The notes under the pieces are model-generated. The model was not told the origin of the DNA. It ran no database searches and saw nothing but the letters and a program-made list of their open reading frames with translations. 64,000 nucleotides of DNA from Shewanella sp. c952 (GTDB lineage Bacteria; Pseudomonadota; Gammaproteobacteria; Enterobacterales; Shewanellaceae): contig NZ_BPEW01000020.1 of NCBI RefSeq assembly GCF_019654975.1, forward strand, positions 1 through 64,000, written 5' to 3'. This document shows positions 36,837 through 45,304 of the stretch, one piece after another. The position numbers were made by a program, and so were the translations under genes. Position 1 is the stretch's first letter; every line of letters begins with the position of its first letter.

Positions 36837-38873
36837 TTATGGCGTGACGATATTAAATACCCCTTTGGGTTTATCTAGTTTGGAGAAGAAACTGGCTAAA
36901 TCAATCTTACTACCCTCAATTTCTAACTCATCTGAGAACAACACATCTTTTACGCCAGCATTACCAATAATCAGGTCGATAAACAGTTCGTGACTGATAT
37001 TAAGCGTGGCATTAGCGGTAGAAGATTTAGGGGCGAGCTTATGGTGCAGCACAGCATTTTTCAGTGTTAGCACATAGTTGTTATCAAGGTCGGTAAAGTA
37101 GATATTAAGCTCAAACTCCTCACCAAACGCCTCAGGACCAATCACTCTCGATGCCATTGACTGCATAAAATTCTCGACTGGCGATCGCAGTAAGATCTGT
37201 TTCATTGACGCGAGATCGATTCCTTTCTCTGGTGCTCCGTGACGTAGCTCGAATGCCGCGCTCAGGTACACGTCACGCCAAGGTGCTGACTCAGCTTGAT
37301 ATCCAAGTTGGTCATAGCTTGAAGCCAACAACTCTTTAGCGTATCTGTTGCTATCATCTGCCACTACAAGGTGGTTGATGAGCTCTGCCGCCCAGCGATA
37401 TTCGCCGTCTGCTATGGCGATTTCAGTCTGCTTGATAATATTGTCTGCGCCGCCCATTAAGGCGACATACTTTTCTGCTGAGTCGACTGCTGGTAGCGGA
37501 TCTAAGTGAACAGGGTTGGCGTCGTACCAACCTAAATAAGCTTGATAAACTGCTTTCGCATTGTGTTTAGCGGTGCCGTAATAACCGCGACTAGAGAAAG
37601 TATTTGCCAGCACCGGCGGCATCTCAATCGCTTCGGCTATCTCTGCTGGAGTAAGCCCAGCATTAAGCATGCGCACAGACTGGTCGTGAATATATTTATA
37701 GGTATCGCGCTGAGTTTCTAAAAAGTGATTGATTGGCTCTTGCCCCCAAATGGGCCAGTGGTGACTACCAAAATACACTTTGGTATCGCGTTGGGCATTG
37801 AGCGCTTTATCAATCGAGTTGCTCCATGTTAGCGCATCGCGAACCTTTGCTCCGCGCAAAGTATACAAGTTGTGCATGTTTTTAGAGACCAGTTCTGCGC
37901 CGCAATAAGCCTGTTGCTCAGGTAGGTAAAAAGTAAACTCCGCTGGCGCCTCACTGCCAGAGACTATTTGAAACTCAAATGGCACGCCATCGATGAGCTG
38001 TGCTGAGTCATGCTCAATAACAGTAGTGGGGCTTAGAATTCCAAACTGACCAAAAGCGGGCTCTTTACCTAAACCGGAACCAATATGTCCCCTTACTGAG
38101 CGAGGAAGTTGTTTGCCATACATGTACATAGCGCGGCGACTCATTGCGGTGCCAGCCATTACATTTTCGCTGGTGGCTTCATGCATAAAGCCAGCGGGTG
38201 CGATTATGTCTATCTCATCCAGGGAGCGATTTTTTGGGGTATTATTTTCAAGTAAGCCTAGCGCGCCGCCAAAGTGATCCATGTGGCTATGGGTAAATAA
38301 AATGGCGCTAATCGGTCGCTGTCCTAGTTGTTGGTTAAGAAACTCAAATGCAGTTTTGGCTGTTTCAGCGGTGGTTAGTGGGTCAACCACTATCCAGCCT
38401 GTTTTGCCTGCAATCACTGTCATATTGGCTAAATCAAAGCCTCGCAGTTGGTAAACGCCTTCGGTGACTTTAAATAGGCCATCAATGTTGTTTAATGTTG
38501 CTTGGCGCCAAAGGCTTGGGTTGACGCTGTTTGGGGCTTCTCCAGTAATGAAGTCATATCCAGGTCTATCCCAAATTATCTTTCCCTGCGGGTCAGTAAC
38601 AACCAATTTTGGCATTTTGGCAATGAAGCCGCGTTTAGCGTCTTTAAAGTCCTGGGTGTCGCTAAAGGGAAGCTTTTCTAACAGCGCTTTATTTGCATCG
38701 ATGGTGTGGCTACTTGCCGCGGTAAAGCCATCATCATCAGCGCCGCCTTTATCTATATTAGCTTGATTTGGTTGGCATCCTGTTAACAGTATTACGGCTA
38801 AACTTCCAGCCAACAACGGCAAAGATATGCCAGAGGTGAAGAGGTAAAAACATCGTGAAGAATGACTTGGCAT
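36837..38873 (-). CDS. SdsA-type alkylsulfatase (metallo-beta-lactamase fold), lipoprotein
   Basis: Large hydrolase of 678 residues expected to cleave primary alkyl sulfates such as SDS. Signal peptide with lipobox LLTGC (about Cys33) puts it at the outer membrane or periplasm. The metallo-beta-lactamase zinc motif THSHMDHFGG lies near 195-204, followed by VYFGSHHWPIWG; a helical dimerisation domain and a C-terminal SCP2-like sterol-binding domain (about 560-675) complete the SdsA1/YjcS layout. It shares direction with an AraC-type regulator upstream. Confidence 0.9.
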   Translation of the reverse strand: MPSHSSRCFYLFTSGISLPLLAGSLAVILLTGCQPNQANIDKGGADDDGFTAASSHTIDANKALLEKLPFSDTQDFKDAKRGFIAKMPKLVVTDPQGKIIWDRPGYDFITGEAPNSVNPSLWRQATLNNIDGLFKVTEGVYQLRGFDLANMTVIAGKTGWIVVDPLTTAETAKTAFEFLNQQLGQRPISAILFTHSHMDHFGGALGLLENNTPKNRSLDEIDIIAPAGFMHEATSENVMAGTAMSRRAMYMYGKQLPRSVRGHIGSGLGKEPAFGQFGILSPTTVIEHDSAQLIDGVPFEFQIVSGSEAPAEFTFYLPEQQAYCGAELVSKNMHNLYTLRGAKVRDALTWSNSIDKALNAQRDTKVYFGSHHWPIWGQEPINHFLETQRDTYKYIHDQSVRMLNAGLTPAEIAEAIEMPPVLANTFSSRGYYGTAKHNAKAVYQAYLGWYDANPVHLDPLPAVDSAEKYVALMGGADNIIKQTEIAIADGEYRWAAELINHLVVADDSNRYAKELLASSYDQLGYQAESAPWRDVYLSAAFELRHGAPEKGIDLASMKQILLRSPVENFMQSMASRVIGPEAFGEEFELNIYFTDLDNNYVLTLKNAVLHHKLAPKSSTANATLNISHELFIDLIIGNAGVKDVLFSDELEIEGSKIDLASFFSKLDKPKGVFNIVTP

Positions 38874-38974
38874 AATGACTCACAGGCTAGGGAATTAACA
38901 ATTAACCGTAAGTTATTACAAGTTGGCAACTAGTTAGTTATCATTTCTCGCCAATTTGGCTTATGAATTTGAAA

Positions 38975-39988
38975 TTATCCTCTGGATTGTAGGCGATAAT
39001 TTAGCGGACTAAGGCCGTTCCACTGGCTAAAGGAGCGGCTAAAATTACTGACACTGCTATAACCTAAGGTGTCAGATAATATGCTAACGGGCATTTGAGT
39101 ATTGACTAGGTAATGATGGGCTAACTCTTGACGTTTTAACTTCAACAAAGTTCTAAACCCAGTCCCTTCAATTTTGAGGTAACGGCTTAAACTGCGCTCA
39201 CTGATGTTGTACATTTGCGCAATTTTTAGGGCGGTTGGCTCGCCATTAACCAATAGTGCATGGATCCCTTGGCTGGTTTTCTCTTGCCAGTTTAGCGCAT
39301 GCATCTTATTAAGATACTGCCTAACAACTTGTTCATTGTGTTGTGCTAAGTGGCGATTTTTACTGATGACGGTTTGCTCAAGCATGGTGCGGTCCATCCA
39401 CATACAGTTACTTTCTGCAGCCATAGTCACCGGACAGCCAAACATATCTAACCAAGCTTGCTGTGACTTAGGTGCAGCTCTGAGCAGGTCAATTTTACGG
39501 ACAAAGTGGCTATGACCAATCATCTGTTTACCGTGCAACATCAAGCTTGCGAAAAAGGCATCAATCGCTAGCTCGCTGATTTCAACACCATTCAGTGGAA
39601 TTATTGTAAACCCTAGTAACTGCGGGGTACGTTGTAAGCTAATCACCGCTGAATTACTCACTAGAGCAGCATAGTCGGGCAAGGTCTCAAAGGCTTGGGC
39701 GAGGGTATCACTGCTTAGCATTAGTGCGCCAAGGGCGCGAAAGTTTATTGGGTAAGCATATTGGCCGACGGTAAGCCCAAAAGCCGCAGAGCCAGACGCT
39801 TGCTCTGCCGCCTGCCAAAGCAAAGTCATTTTATCAATTGCCACCCGTGAGTCGGGTTCGGCTTCTAGCAGTGATAGAGATAACCCTGCTCGTTTAAATA
39901 ATGCATCAGCGTCTATATTACTTGCACTGAGAGCCCGGGCAATCGCTAACGACCAAGCGGCAATTGTGCTGTATTTTGCGGTTGTCAT
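38975..39988 (-). CDS. AraC-family transcriptional regulator
   Basis: Regulator of 337 residues: an N-terminal arabinose-binding-like domain (about 20-205, PF12625 type) and a C-terminal double helix-turn-helix (about 240-335) with VSILSDTLGYSSVSNFSRSF and the closing GLSPLNYR. This subtype (QuiD/OruR-like) often controls catabolic genes. It lies 100 bp upstream of the alkylsulfatase gene in the same direction and probably regulates it. Ligand unknown. Confidence 0.87.
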   Translation of the reverse strand: MTTAKYSTIAAWSLAIARALSASNIDADALFKRAGLSLSLLEAEPDSRVAIDKMTLLWQAAEQASGSAAFGLTVGQYAYPINFRALGALMLSSDTLAQAFETLPDYAALVSNSAVISLQRTPQLLGFTIIPLNGVEISELAIDAFFASLMLHGKQMIGHSHFVRKIDLLRAAPKSQQAWLDMFGCPVTMAAESNCMWMDRTMLEQTVISKNRHLAQHNEQVVRQYLNKMHALNWQEKTSQGIHALLVNGEPTALKIAQMYNISERSLSRYLKIEGTGFRTLLKLKRQELAHHYLVNTQMPVSILSDTLGYSSVSNFSRSFSQWNGLSPLNYRLQSRG

Positions 39989-40139
39989 AGCTCATGCCCT
40001 TTAATGGTTAGCCGATGTTATGTCTTAATCTGTATGGTGATTGTAGCGTTAAAATCTATAAAATTGATATGGTTATAATTCATTCGCTTAGGTAGTCTGG
40101 GTGGTGGTAATGGCATAAAAATGGAAAGGTATAGGTGTT

Positions 40140-40652
40140 ATGGCTATAAGGCAGTTAACAGAGCAAGATTGGCGCGAATATAAGCGTTTACGCTTGGCAT
40201 CTTTACAAGATGCCCCCGACTCATTTGGATCGACTTTTGAAAAAGAGCAGCTGTTCAGTGAAGCGACATGGCGTGCACGTTTAACGCCAGCAGCAGTTAC
40301 TGCGCAGTTGCCATTAATTGCATCTGTAGATGGCACTGCGGTTGGCTTGGCATTTGGTGTACTGCATAACAGTGGTGATAGCTGCGCTCATGTATATCAA
40401 ATGTGGGTAGCTAACAGTGCTCGCGGTCGAGGCATTGGTAAGCTGTTGCTGCAAAAAATACTTGATTGGGCTGCACATTTGAATATTGATGAGGTGAACT
40501 TGCTGGTGACGGTTGATAACGTTGCGGCTATCACGCTTTACCAAAGGTTAGGTTTTCAAGCCCGGCCAGAACTTGAACCACTTAGAGATGGTTCAAAGAT
40601 CATGGTGCAGGCGATGGTCTATAAAGTTGGGCCGTTAATCCCTAGTGACTAG
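40140..40652 (+). CDS. GNAT family N-acetyltransferase
   Basis: Acetyl-CoA-dependent acetyltransferase of 170 residues. The GNAT acetyl-CoA loop is seen as RGRGIGKLLLQK (about 98-109), with VYQMWVANSARG before it and AITLYQRLGFQ near the end. The N-terminus (RLASLQDAPDSFGSTFEKE) is that of a frequent GNAT subgroup. Acceptor unknown. Its stop overlaps the stop of the convergent tetR gene. Confidence 0.87.
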   Translation: MAIRQLTEQDWREYKRLRLASLQDAPDSFGSTFEKEQLFSEATWRARLTPAAVTAQLPLIASVDGTAVGLAFGVLHNSGDSCAHVYQMWVANSARGRGIGKLLLQKILDWAAHLNIDEVNLLVTVDNVAAITLYQRLGFQARPELEPLRDGSKIMVQAMVYKVGPLIPSD

Positions 40653-41233
40653 AAAGGGTAGTGGTTAAAGATATCGTCTATCATTTCAGCTAATGGCGCG
40701 TCTCCATCGCAGGTTCTGCTGTATGTGCGCAGACCTGAGATCTGGATCTGAATATGGCAAGCTAACTTCTTAGCATCTTTATCTTTGCAAATGTCACCTA
40801 GATCTTGGGCTTCTATAATGAGTTTTTCAAACTCATGTTCCATCGCTTTCAATGAGTCTTTTGCAGCTTGTAATAGCTCCTGCTGCTCATTGGTTAGTTC
40901 AGCAATGGTTTTAGCTAGCATGCACAAAGGGCTTGGCGCGCAAGCTCGCTGTTCAATAATCATTCTTTTCATAAAGGCTTTTAGCGCCTCAATTGGCGAG
41001 CTAGCCTCTGCACGAGATTGCGCGAGTTGTTCGATACCAGCTTGGGTATAACTTGCTAAAGCTTCCTTAAATAATCCCTCTTTACTACCGAAAGTCGCGT
41101 AAATACTGCCGGGCCGCATATCGATGACATCCTGTAAATTACGCATAGAAGTAGCATGAAAACCTTTCTCCCAATACAAGTCTTTTGCTTTTTCAACAAC
41201 CTGTTCTCGATTGAATTTTGCATTCTTTGCCAT
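40649..41233 (-). CDS. TetR/AcrR family regulator divergent from an AhpD-like gene
   Basis: Repressor of 194 residues. The DNA-binding region is about 8-55 with KGFHATSMRNLQDVIDMRPGSIYATFGSKEGLF. The ligand domain contains cysteines (RACAPSPLCMLAKT) that could sense electrophiles or oxidants. Divergent from the carboxymuconolactone-decarboxylase-like gene; two 16-bp palindromes lie between them and are almost certainly its operators. Confidence 0.88.
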   Translation of the reverse strand: MAKNAKFNREQVVEKAKDLYWEKGFHATSMRNLQDVIDMRPGSIYATFGSKEGLFKEALASYTQAGIEQLAQSRAEASSPIEALKAFMKRMIIEQRACAPSPLCMLAKTIAELTNEQQELLQAAKDSLKAMEHEFEKLIIEAQDLGDICKDKDAKKLACHIQIQISGLRTYSRTCDGDAPLAEMIDDIFNHYPF

Positions 41234-41257
41234 ATAGCCATCACACCAATAAAAAGT

Positions 41258-41296
41258 TTGAACGATTGTTCAATTTTAACTTGAACGATCGTTCAA
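41258..41296. promoter_or_regulatory. Tandem TetR-type operators
   Basis: Two 16-bp palindromes, TTGAACGATTGTTCAA (41258-41273) and TTGAACGATCGTTCAA (41281-41296), 23 bp centre to centre, between the tetR gene and the AhpD-like gene. The second is perfectly symmetric and the first has a single central mismatch. They are placed to repress both divergent promoters. Confidence 0.8.
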
Positions 41297-41410
41297 AGCT
41301 AGTTATATTGTTTTTAAAGAAAGCGATGTTGTTTTTTAATCGAGTAATCAGAGTGACGTAGTTGCTCTTGAATTAGTGAATCAAGTAATACTAACTTTAG
41401 GAATATCCTC

Positions 41411-41953
41411 ATGAATGACTTTAAATTTCATACCGTTGAATCTGCACCAGCCGAGAGTAAAGCTATTTTAGAAGGCGCTGAGAAACAGATGGGAAGAATA
41501 CCCGGCTTATATTCAGTGATGGCTGAGTCACCCAATATTTTGCAAGCGTATACGCAGCTGCACCAGCAATTCACCAGTTCGTCTTTTGATGCTGAAGAGC
41601 TCACCGTTGTATGGCAAACCATTAACGTAGAACATGAATGCCATTATTGTGTTCCTGCTCATACCGGTATTGCGCACTCAATGAAAGTGGACCCCGCTTT
41701 AACTGAGGCGTTGCGTAATCGTCAACCAATGCCAACAGCTAAGCTGCAGGCACTACAAGACTTAACGCTGAGTATGGTACGTAATAGAGGCAATGTTGAG
41801 CCCGCAGAGTTAGAGGCATTTTACGCGGCAGGTTACGAACAAAAGCAGGTGCTAGAGATAATCCTAGGCTTATCGCAAAAAGTGATCAGCAACTACGTTA
41901 ATCATGTAGCCAAGACTCCGGTAGACAAAATGTTCGAGCAGTTTGCTTGGTAG
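41411..41953 (+). CDS. Carboxymuconolactone decarboxylase/AhpD-like protein
   Basis: Protein of 180 residues in the AhpD-like fold. The redox site is seen as EHECHYCVPAHTGIAHS (about 76-92), the ExxCxxCxxxH arrangement of AhpD-type alkylhydroperoxidases, so a peroxidase or disulfide role is more likely than a decarboxylase. Divergent from a TetR regulator whose operators lie in its promoter. Followed by a terminator; a single-gene unit. Confidence 0.87.
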   Translation: MNDFKFHTVESAPAESKAILEGAEKQMGRIPGLYSVMAESPNILQAYTQLHQQFTSSSFDAEELTVVWQTINVEHECHYCVPAHTGIAHSMKVDPALTEALRNRQPMPTAKLQALQDLTLSMVRNRGNVEPAELEAFYAAGYEQKQVLEIILGLSQKVISNYVNHVAKTPVDKMFEQFAW

Positions 41954-41987
41954 CGGATAGTGGCATAAACAATGTGAGTCAACAGAC

Positions 41988-42015
41988 AAAGCCTGTAGAG
42001 AAATCTGCGGGCTTT
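41988..42015 (+). terminator. Rho-independent terminator with GAAA tetraloop
   Basis: Twelve-base stem (AAAGCCTGTAGA pairing TCTGCGGGCTTT with two G-U pairs) closed by GAAA, about 35 bp after the AhpD-like gene; a short T run follows. Confidence 0.75.
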
Positions 42016-42151
42016 TCTGGTTATTAGCCAGAGGGGTAATATAGATAGTTTATTTACAACAGTATGTTACAGGTGCTAGCTTATAGTACAAATAAAAAGC
42101 ACTATGAAAGCGCCTTGCTGTATCTAGCATGGTAAGCCATGAGAAACCATT

Positions 42152-42568
42152 ATGAAAATCGAGGTATTACATTGTGAAGACCGCAGCGTATTTGACGCAT
42201 TAGTTGCCGGTCTTCGCCAGCATAGAAATGAAAAAATCGGTGATGAGGACACTCAGCCATTGTCCGTTGTCGCCAGAGATGACGCCGGAAAGATTATTGG
42301 CGGAGTTACCGGCCGCAGTATTTACAAAAACTTTCTCATTGAAGTGGTGTGGGTCGATAAAGCGGCCCGTGGCAGCGGTCTTGGACGTCAGTTAATGCTA
42401 CAGGCAGAAGAGCAGGCTAAGCAAAGAGGTTGCCTTGCGGCTCAACTTGATACTTTGTCTTTTCAAGCACCGCAGTTTTATCAAAAGCTAGGTTTTGAAG
42501 TTGTAGGAACTGTGCCAGAGTTTGCTGGCAGTCCAGCACGTTATTTTATGCTAAAACGATATGAATAG
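42152..42568 (+). CDS. GNAT family N-acetyltransferase
   Basis: Acetyltransferase of 138 residues, with the acetyl-CoA loop ARGSGLGRQLMLQAEEQA (about 86-104) and FQAPQFYQKLGFE near the C-terminus. Compact form of the family; acceptor unknown. Stands alone. Confidence 0.87.
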   Translation: MKIEVLHCEDRSVFDALVAGLRQHRNEKIGDEDTQPLSVVARDDAGKIIGGVTGRSIYKNFLIEVVWVDKAARGSGLGRQLMLQAEEQAKQRGCLAAQLDTLSFQAPQFYQKLGFEVVGTVPEFAGSPARYFMLKRYE

Positions 42569-42965
42569 CTGGTCAGGTTAAGCTATTTAGATGGTATTTT
42601 TCAGCTTTATTTTGAGCAAGCTAACAGAGGCTTGGTAGCAAATTGAATCTTCCTGTTAGCTTAATCATTAGTTTTATACTGCAGTACTAAATCAATCGCT
42701 AGACTCATCCCCCAGCTATCTAGCTGCAATGATATTGATCTTTAAATACATAAAATCAATATCTTAATCTTACTTTGTACTTTCTGTGAGTTTACCAACT
42801 CCAGCAAAAAGCATTGCCATTTCTTGATTTTACAAAAAAAAAGACTAGACCGATCGGTTTGGGGTGGTTACTATGTAACCAAATTAATGGCTGAGAGCGA
42901 CTCTATGGCCGTTTTAATCGGCTTTAAGCCTTTATTTATAAACGATGACTAGCAGGAGTAACTTT
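42569..42965. other. Intergenic region with an inverted repeat and a TetR operator
   Basis: Contains a 10-bp inverted repeat AAGCTAACAG (42618-42627) / CTGTTAGCTT (42653-42662) without T-tract, and the first copy of the shared TetR operator at 42846-42860. The rest is the promoter region of the membrane protein gene at 42966. No ORF of note. Confidence 0.55.
42846..42860 (+). promoter_or_regulatory. Operator copy 1 of the sulfatase-locus TetR
   Basis: TAGACCGATCGGTTT, matching TAGACCGGTCGGTTT at 43569-43583 and TAGACTGGACGGTTG on the minus strand at 49503-49489. It lies about 105 bp upstream of the ATG at 42966. Confidence 0.72.
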
Positions 42966-43409
42966 ATGTTAGAACGATTTTTTGAAAAGACGATGACCGC
43001 TTACTTATTGGTAACAGGGTTTTTGACCGCAACAGCCTTCTCTACCTTTTTAGCTCCAGAATGGAGCATGCAGAATCTGTTTGCTTATGACGAATCCATG
43101 ATGGTAAATAAGCAATACTTACAAGCAACCTATCAGCACTGGGGAGTGATGGTTGGATCTATCGGTGTACTGCTGATGTTTTCTGCTAAGTATAAGCAAC
43201 TTCGCACCTCAACCATGATCTATAGTGCATTCGAGAAGTCTTTGTTTGTAGGATTGTTTTTATACAATGTATTTATTAATCAATATGAATGGTTTTATGG
43301 CTGGAGTGGTGTATTTGCCCTAGATGCTTTTGTGACCCTCTATTCATTAGTTTATGTTTACTACTATATCAATCGTGACAAATCTAAAGTTGCAGCCCAT
43401 TTACGTTAA
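42966..43409 (+). CDS. Small integral membrane protein of the TetR regulon
   Basis: Inner-membrane protein of 147 residues with four hydrophobic segments (about 10-30, 55-73, 85-105, 110-130) and aromatic-rich loops (NQYEWFYGWSG). No family recognised. ATG at 42966 is chosen since AGGAG lies eight bases upstream; the in-frame ATG at 42945 lacks a site. It has its own terminator and shares the TetR operator with the following dehydrogenase operon, so it is likely induced together with it. Confidence 0.72.
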   Translation: MLERFFEKTMTAYLLVTGFLTATAFSTFLAPEWSMQNLFAYDESMMVNKQYLQATYQHWGVMVGSIGVLLMFSAKYKQLRTSTMIYSAFEKSLFVGLFLYNVFINQYEWFYGWSGVFALDAFVTLYSLVYVYYYINRDKSKVAAHLR

Positions 43410-43440
43410 TCATTAATAACTGAGTTAACCCCGTTTAGAT

Positions 43441-43475
43441 AAAAAGCCCATAGGATTCTCCCTATGGGCTTTTTA
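43441..43475 (+). terminator. Rho-independent terminator
   Basis: Stem AAAAAGCCCATAGG/CCTATGGGCTTTTT, about 30 bp after the membrane protein gene. Confidence 0.88.
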
Positions 43476-43568
43476 CTTTTAACATTGCAGCTTGAGTTGC
43501 TATTGAATCCCCCCAGCAAAGATGATCAAAATTTAATCTTATTTTTGATGTTAATTTACCTACTTGTG

Positions 43569-43583
43569 TAGACCGGTCGGTTT
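43569..43583 (+). promoter_or_regulatory. Operator copy 2 of the sulfatase-locus TetR
   Basis: TAGACCGGTCGGTTT, 45 bp upstream of the Fe-alcohol dehydrogenase ATG, one base different from copy 1. Confidence 0.72.
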
Positions 43584-43627
43584 GCTGGTGTTAAAGTTTA
43601 ACCATATTCACATATGAGGCAGACATC

Positions 43628-44809
43628 ATGGCAACGACAAACTTTAGCTTTAATCTTAAAACTATCATTCATGCACAGGAAAGTGGCATTAACGACCTGC
43701 CTGCACTTTTTAGCCGTTTAGGTGCAAAGCGAATCGTACTATTCACCGATAACGGATTAGCATCTTTAGGCTTTGTGGCAAAGTTTGAAGCTATTTTTGC
43801 AAATCAGACCGATGTCGGCATTGCAGGGATTTTCGCCGATATAGAGCCAGATGCTGGTTGCGACAATATCAATGCTGCAATTGAATTTACTCGTAGTGTT
43901 AATGCTGATGCGATTTTGTCTGTTGGTGGTGGTAGCGTTATTGATGCATCCAAGGGGGTGAAGTATGCGATGCATAAAGGGCTTGATGATATTCGAACTG
44001 TGATAGCGGGTGGCGGTCATATGGATGTCTGGCCTAACAATCGCAATATTACAGTGCCTCATATTGCGGTGCCAACGACAGCTGGAACGGGGGCTGAGGC
44101 ATCACCTATTGCTGTATTTTTTAATGAGCAGGAAAAAATTAAAGCCAGCCTAGTCGCATCTGGTCTTGAAGCAGATATCGCCGTACTCGATCCTGTGCTG
44201 ACTACCAAGCTGCCAGCAGCTTTAACTCGTTCAACAGCAATGGATGCACTGACACATGCTATAGAAGCCGTAGTTTCTCCATTAAGTAACCCCTTTACCG
44301 ACGCATATAGCATACAAGCAATTAAGTTGATTACTCATAACCTACCTATCGTGCTTGGACAGCCGGAAAACCTAACGGCTAGAGCTGAGCTTTTACAGGC
44401 CAGTACAATGGCTATCTCAGCTTTTTATTCATCATTGGGCGGCATTCCTATCCACAACTGTGCTCACGCATTTGGTGCGATTTGCCATATTCCACACGGC
44501 GATGCCAATACAGTGCTTATGCCAATTGTGATTGAAGCGCTGCCAGAGTTCTATTTAGCAAACGCTAAGAAACTTCAGGCAGCTCTCTCATTGCAGGTAT
44601 CTGACACTGATGAATCTGCTTTAGCTGCAGTTATCGACTTTCTAAAATCTCTGCAGCAAACAACTGCAGCAATGACAAGCTTTGCTGATTGGACGATTGA
44701 TGCTGTTGCACAAGCAGAGATTGTTGATGCGATCCGTAAAGATATCTGCTTTCAGTTTTACCCTATTACTGACGCTAAGATTGAGCAAATCATTACTGCC
44801 GCAATATAG
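43628..44809 (+). CDS. Iron-containing alcohol dehydrogenase
   Basis: NAD(P)-dependent dehydrogenase of 393 residues, group III (Fe) family. The cofactor site is SVGGGSVIDASKG (about 97-109), the PTTAGTGAEASP loop follows, and the metal ligands are in STAMDALTHAIEA (about 203-215) and HNCAHAFGAICHIPHGDAN (about 276-294). Oxidises or reduces a primary alcohol/aldehyde; since the operon codes for sulfatase functions, the alcohol released from an organosulfate is an attractive substrate, but this is inference. First gene of the presumed operon with the Sel1 protein, sulfatase, maturase and membrane protein. Confidence 0.9.
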   Translation: MATTNFSFNLKTIIHAQESGINDLPALFSRLGAKRIVLFTDNGLASLGFVAKFEAIFANQTDVGIAGIFADIEPDAGCDNINAAIEFTRSVNADAILSVGGGSVIDASKGVKYAMHKGLDDIRTVIAGGGHMDVWPNNRNITVPHIAVPTTAGTGAEASPIAVFFNEQEKIKASLVASGLEADIAVLDPVLTTKLPAALTRSTAMDALTHAIEAVVSPLSNPFTDAYSIQAIKLITHNLPIVLGQPENLTARAELLQASTMAISAFYSSLGGIPIHNCAHAFGAICHIPHGDANTVLMPIVIEALPEFYLANAKKLQAALSLQVSDTDESALAAVIDFLKSLQQTTAAMTSFADWTIDAVAQAEIVDAIRKDICFQFYPITDAKIEQIITAAI

Positions 44810-44844
44810 ATAAACCGAGAACTTTTCAATTTTATGCGGAGTAA

Positions 44845-45252
44845 ATGATGGCGAATTCCAATATCAAAATGGCAGTCAGCGCAGCATTGTTACTGAGTTC
44901 ATCACTTGCTGTGAGTGCTAGCCAGATGGATCCACAGAAGCGGTATTCATCATTTGCGGATAGCCATCAAAATGCACTGCTAGGCGACCCGAAAGCTCAA
45001 GTAGCTATTGCGCAGATGTACTTAAAAGGAGATGTAATTACAAAGGATGCAAAGCAAGGTGCGCAATGGCTGCAAGTTGCAGCTGACAACGGCGATGCCG
45101 AAGCACAAGTACAACTCGCACTGCTGTATGCCAGTGGAACTGGCGTATATAGAGACAAAGCACTTGCTGTTGCTTGGTTAGGAAAAGCAGCCAAGCAGAA
45201 TAATTCACATGCCCTCGACTTATTACATTGGATGTCACAAGCGGCGCACTAA
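44845..45252 (+). CDS. Secreted Sel1-repeat protein
   Basis: Small periplasmic protein of 135 residues. A signal peptide (about 1-26, SLAVSAS) is followed by about two Sel1 (TPR-like) repeats: AQVAIAQMYLKGDVITKDAKQGAQW and AQVQLALLYASGTGVYRDKALAVAW. Such repeats mediate protein contacts; here it could assist the sulfatase or its export. GCGGAG lies upstream of two consecutive ATGs (44845 and 44848). Confidence 0.82.
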   Translation: MMANSNIKMAVSAALLLSSSLAVSASQMDPQKRYSSFADSHQNALLGDPKAQVAIAQMYLKGDVITKDAKQGAQWLQVAADNGDAEAQVQLALLYASGTGVYRDKALAVAWLGKAAKQNNSHALDLLHWMSQAAH

Positions 45253-45304
45253 TTATCGACGACTAAATACTGTAATAACTTTAGTTTTACTGAGAGGTAA
45301 TCGT

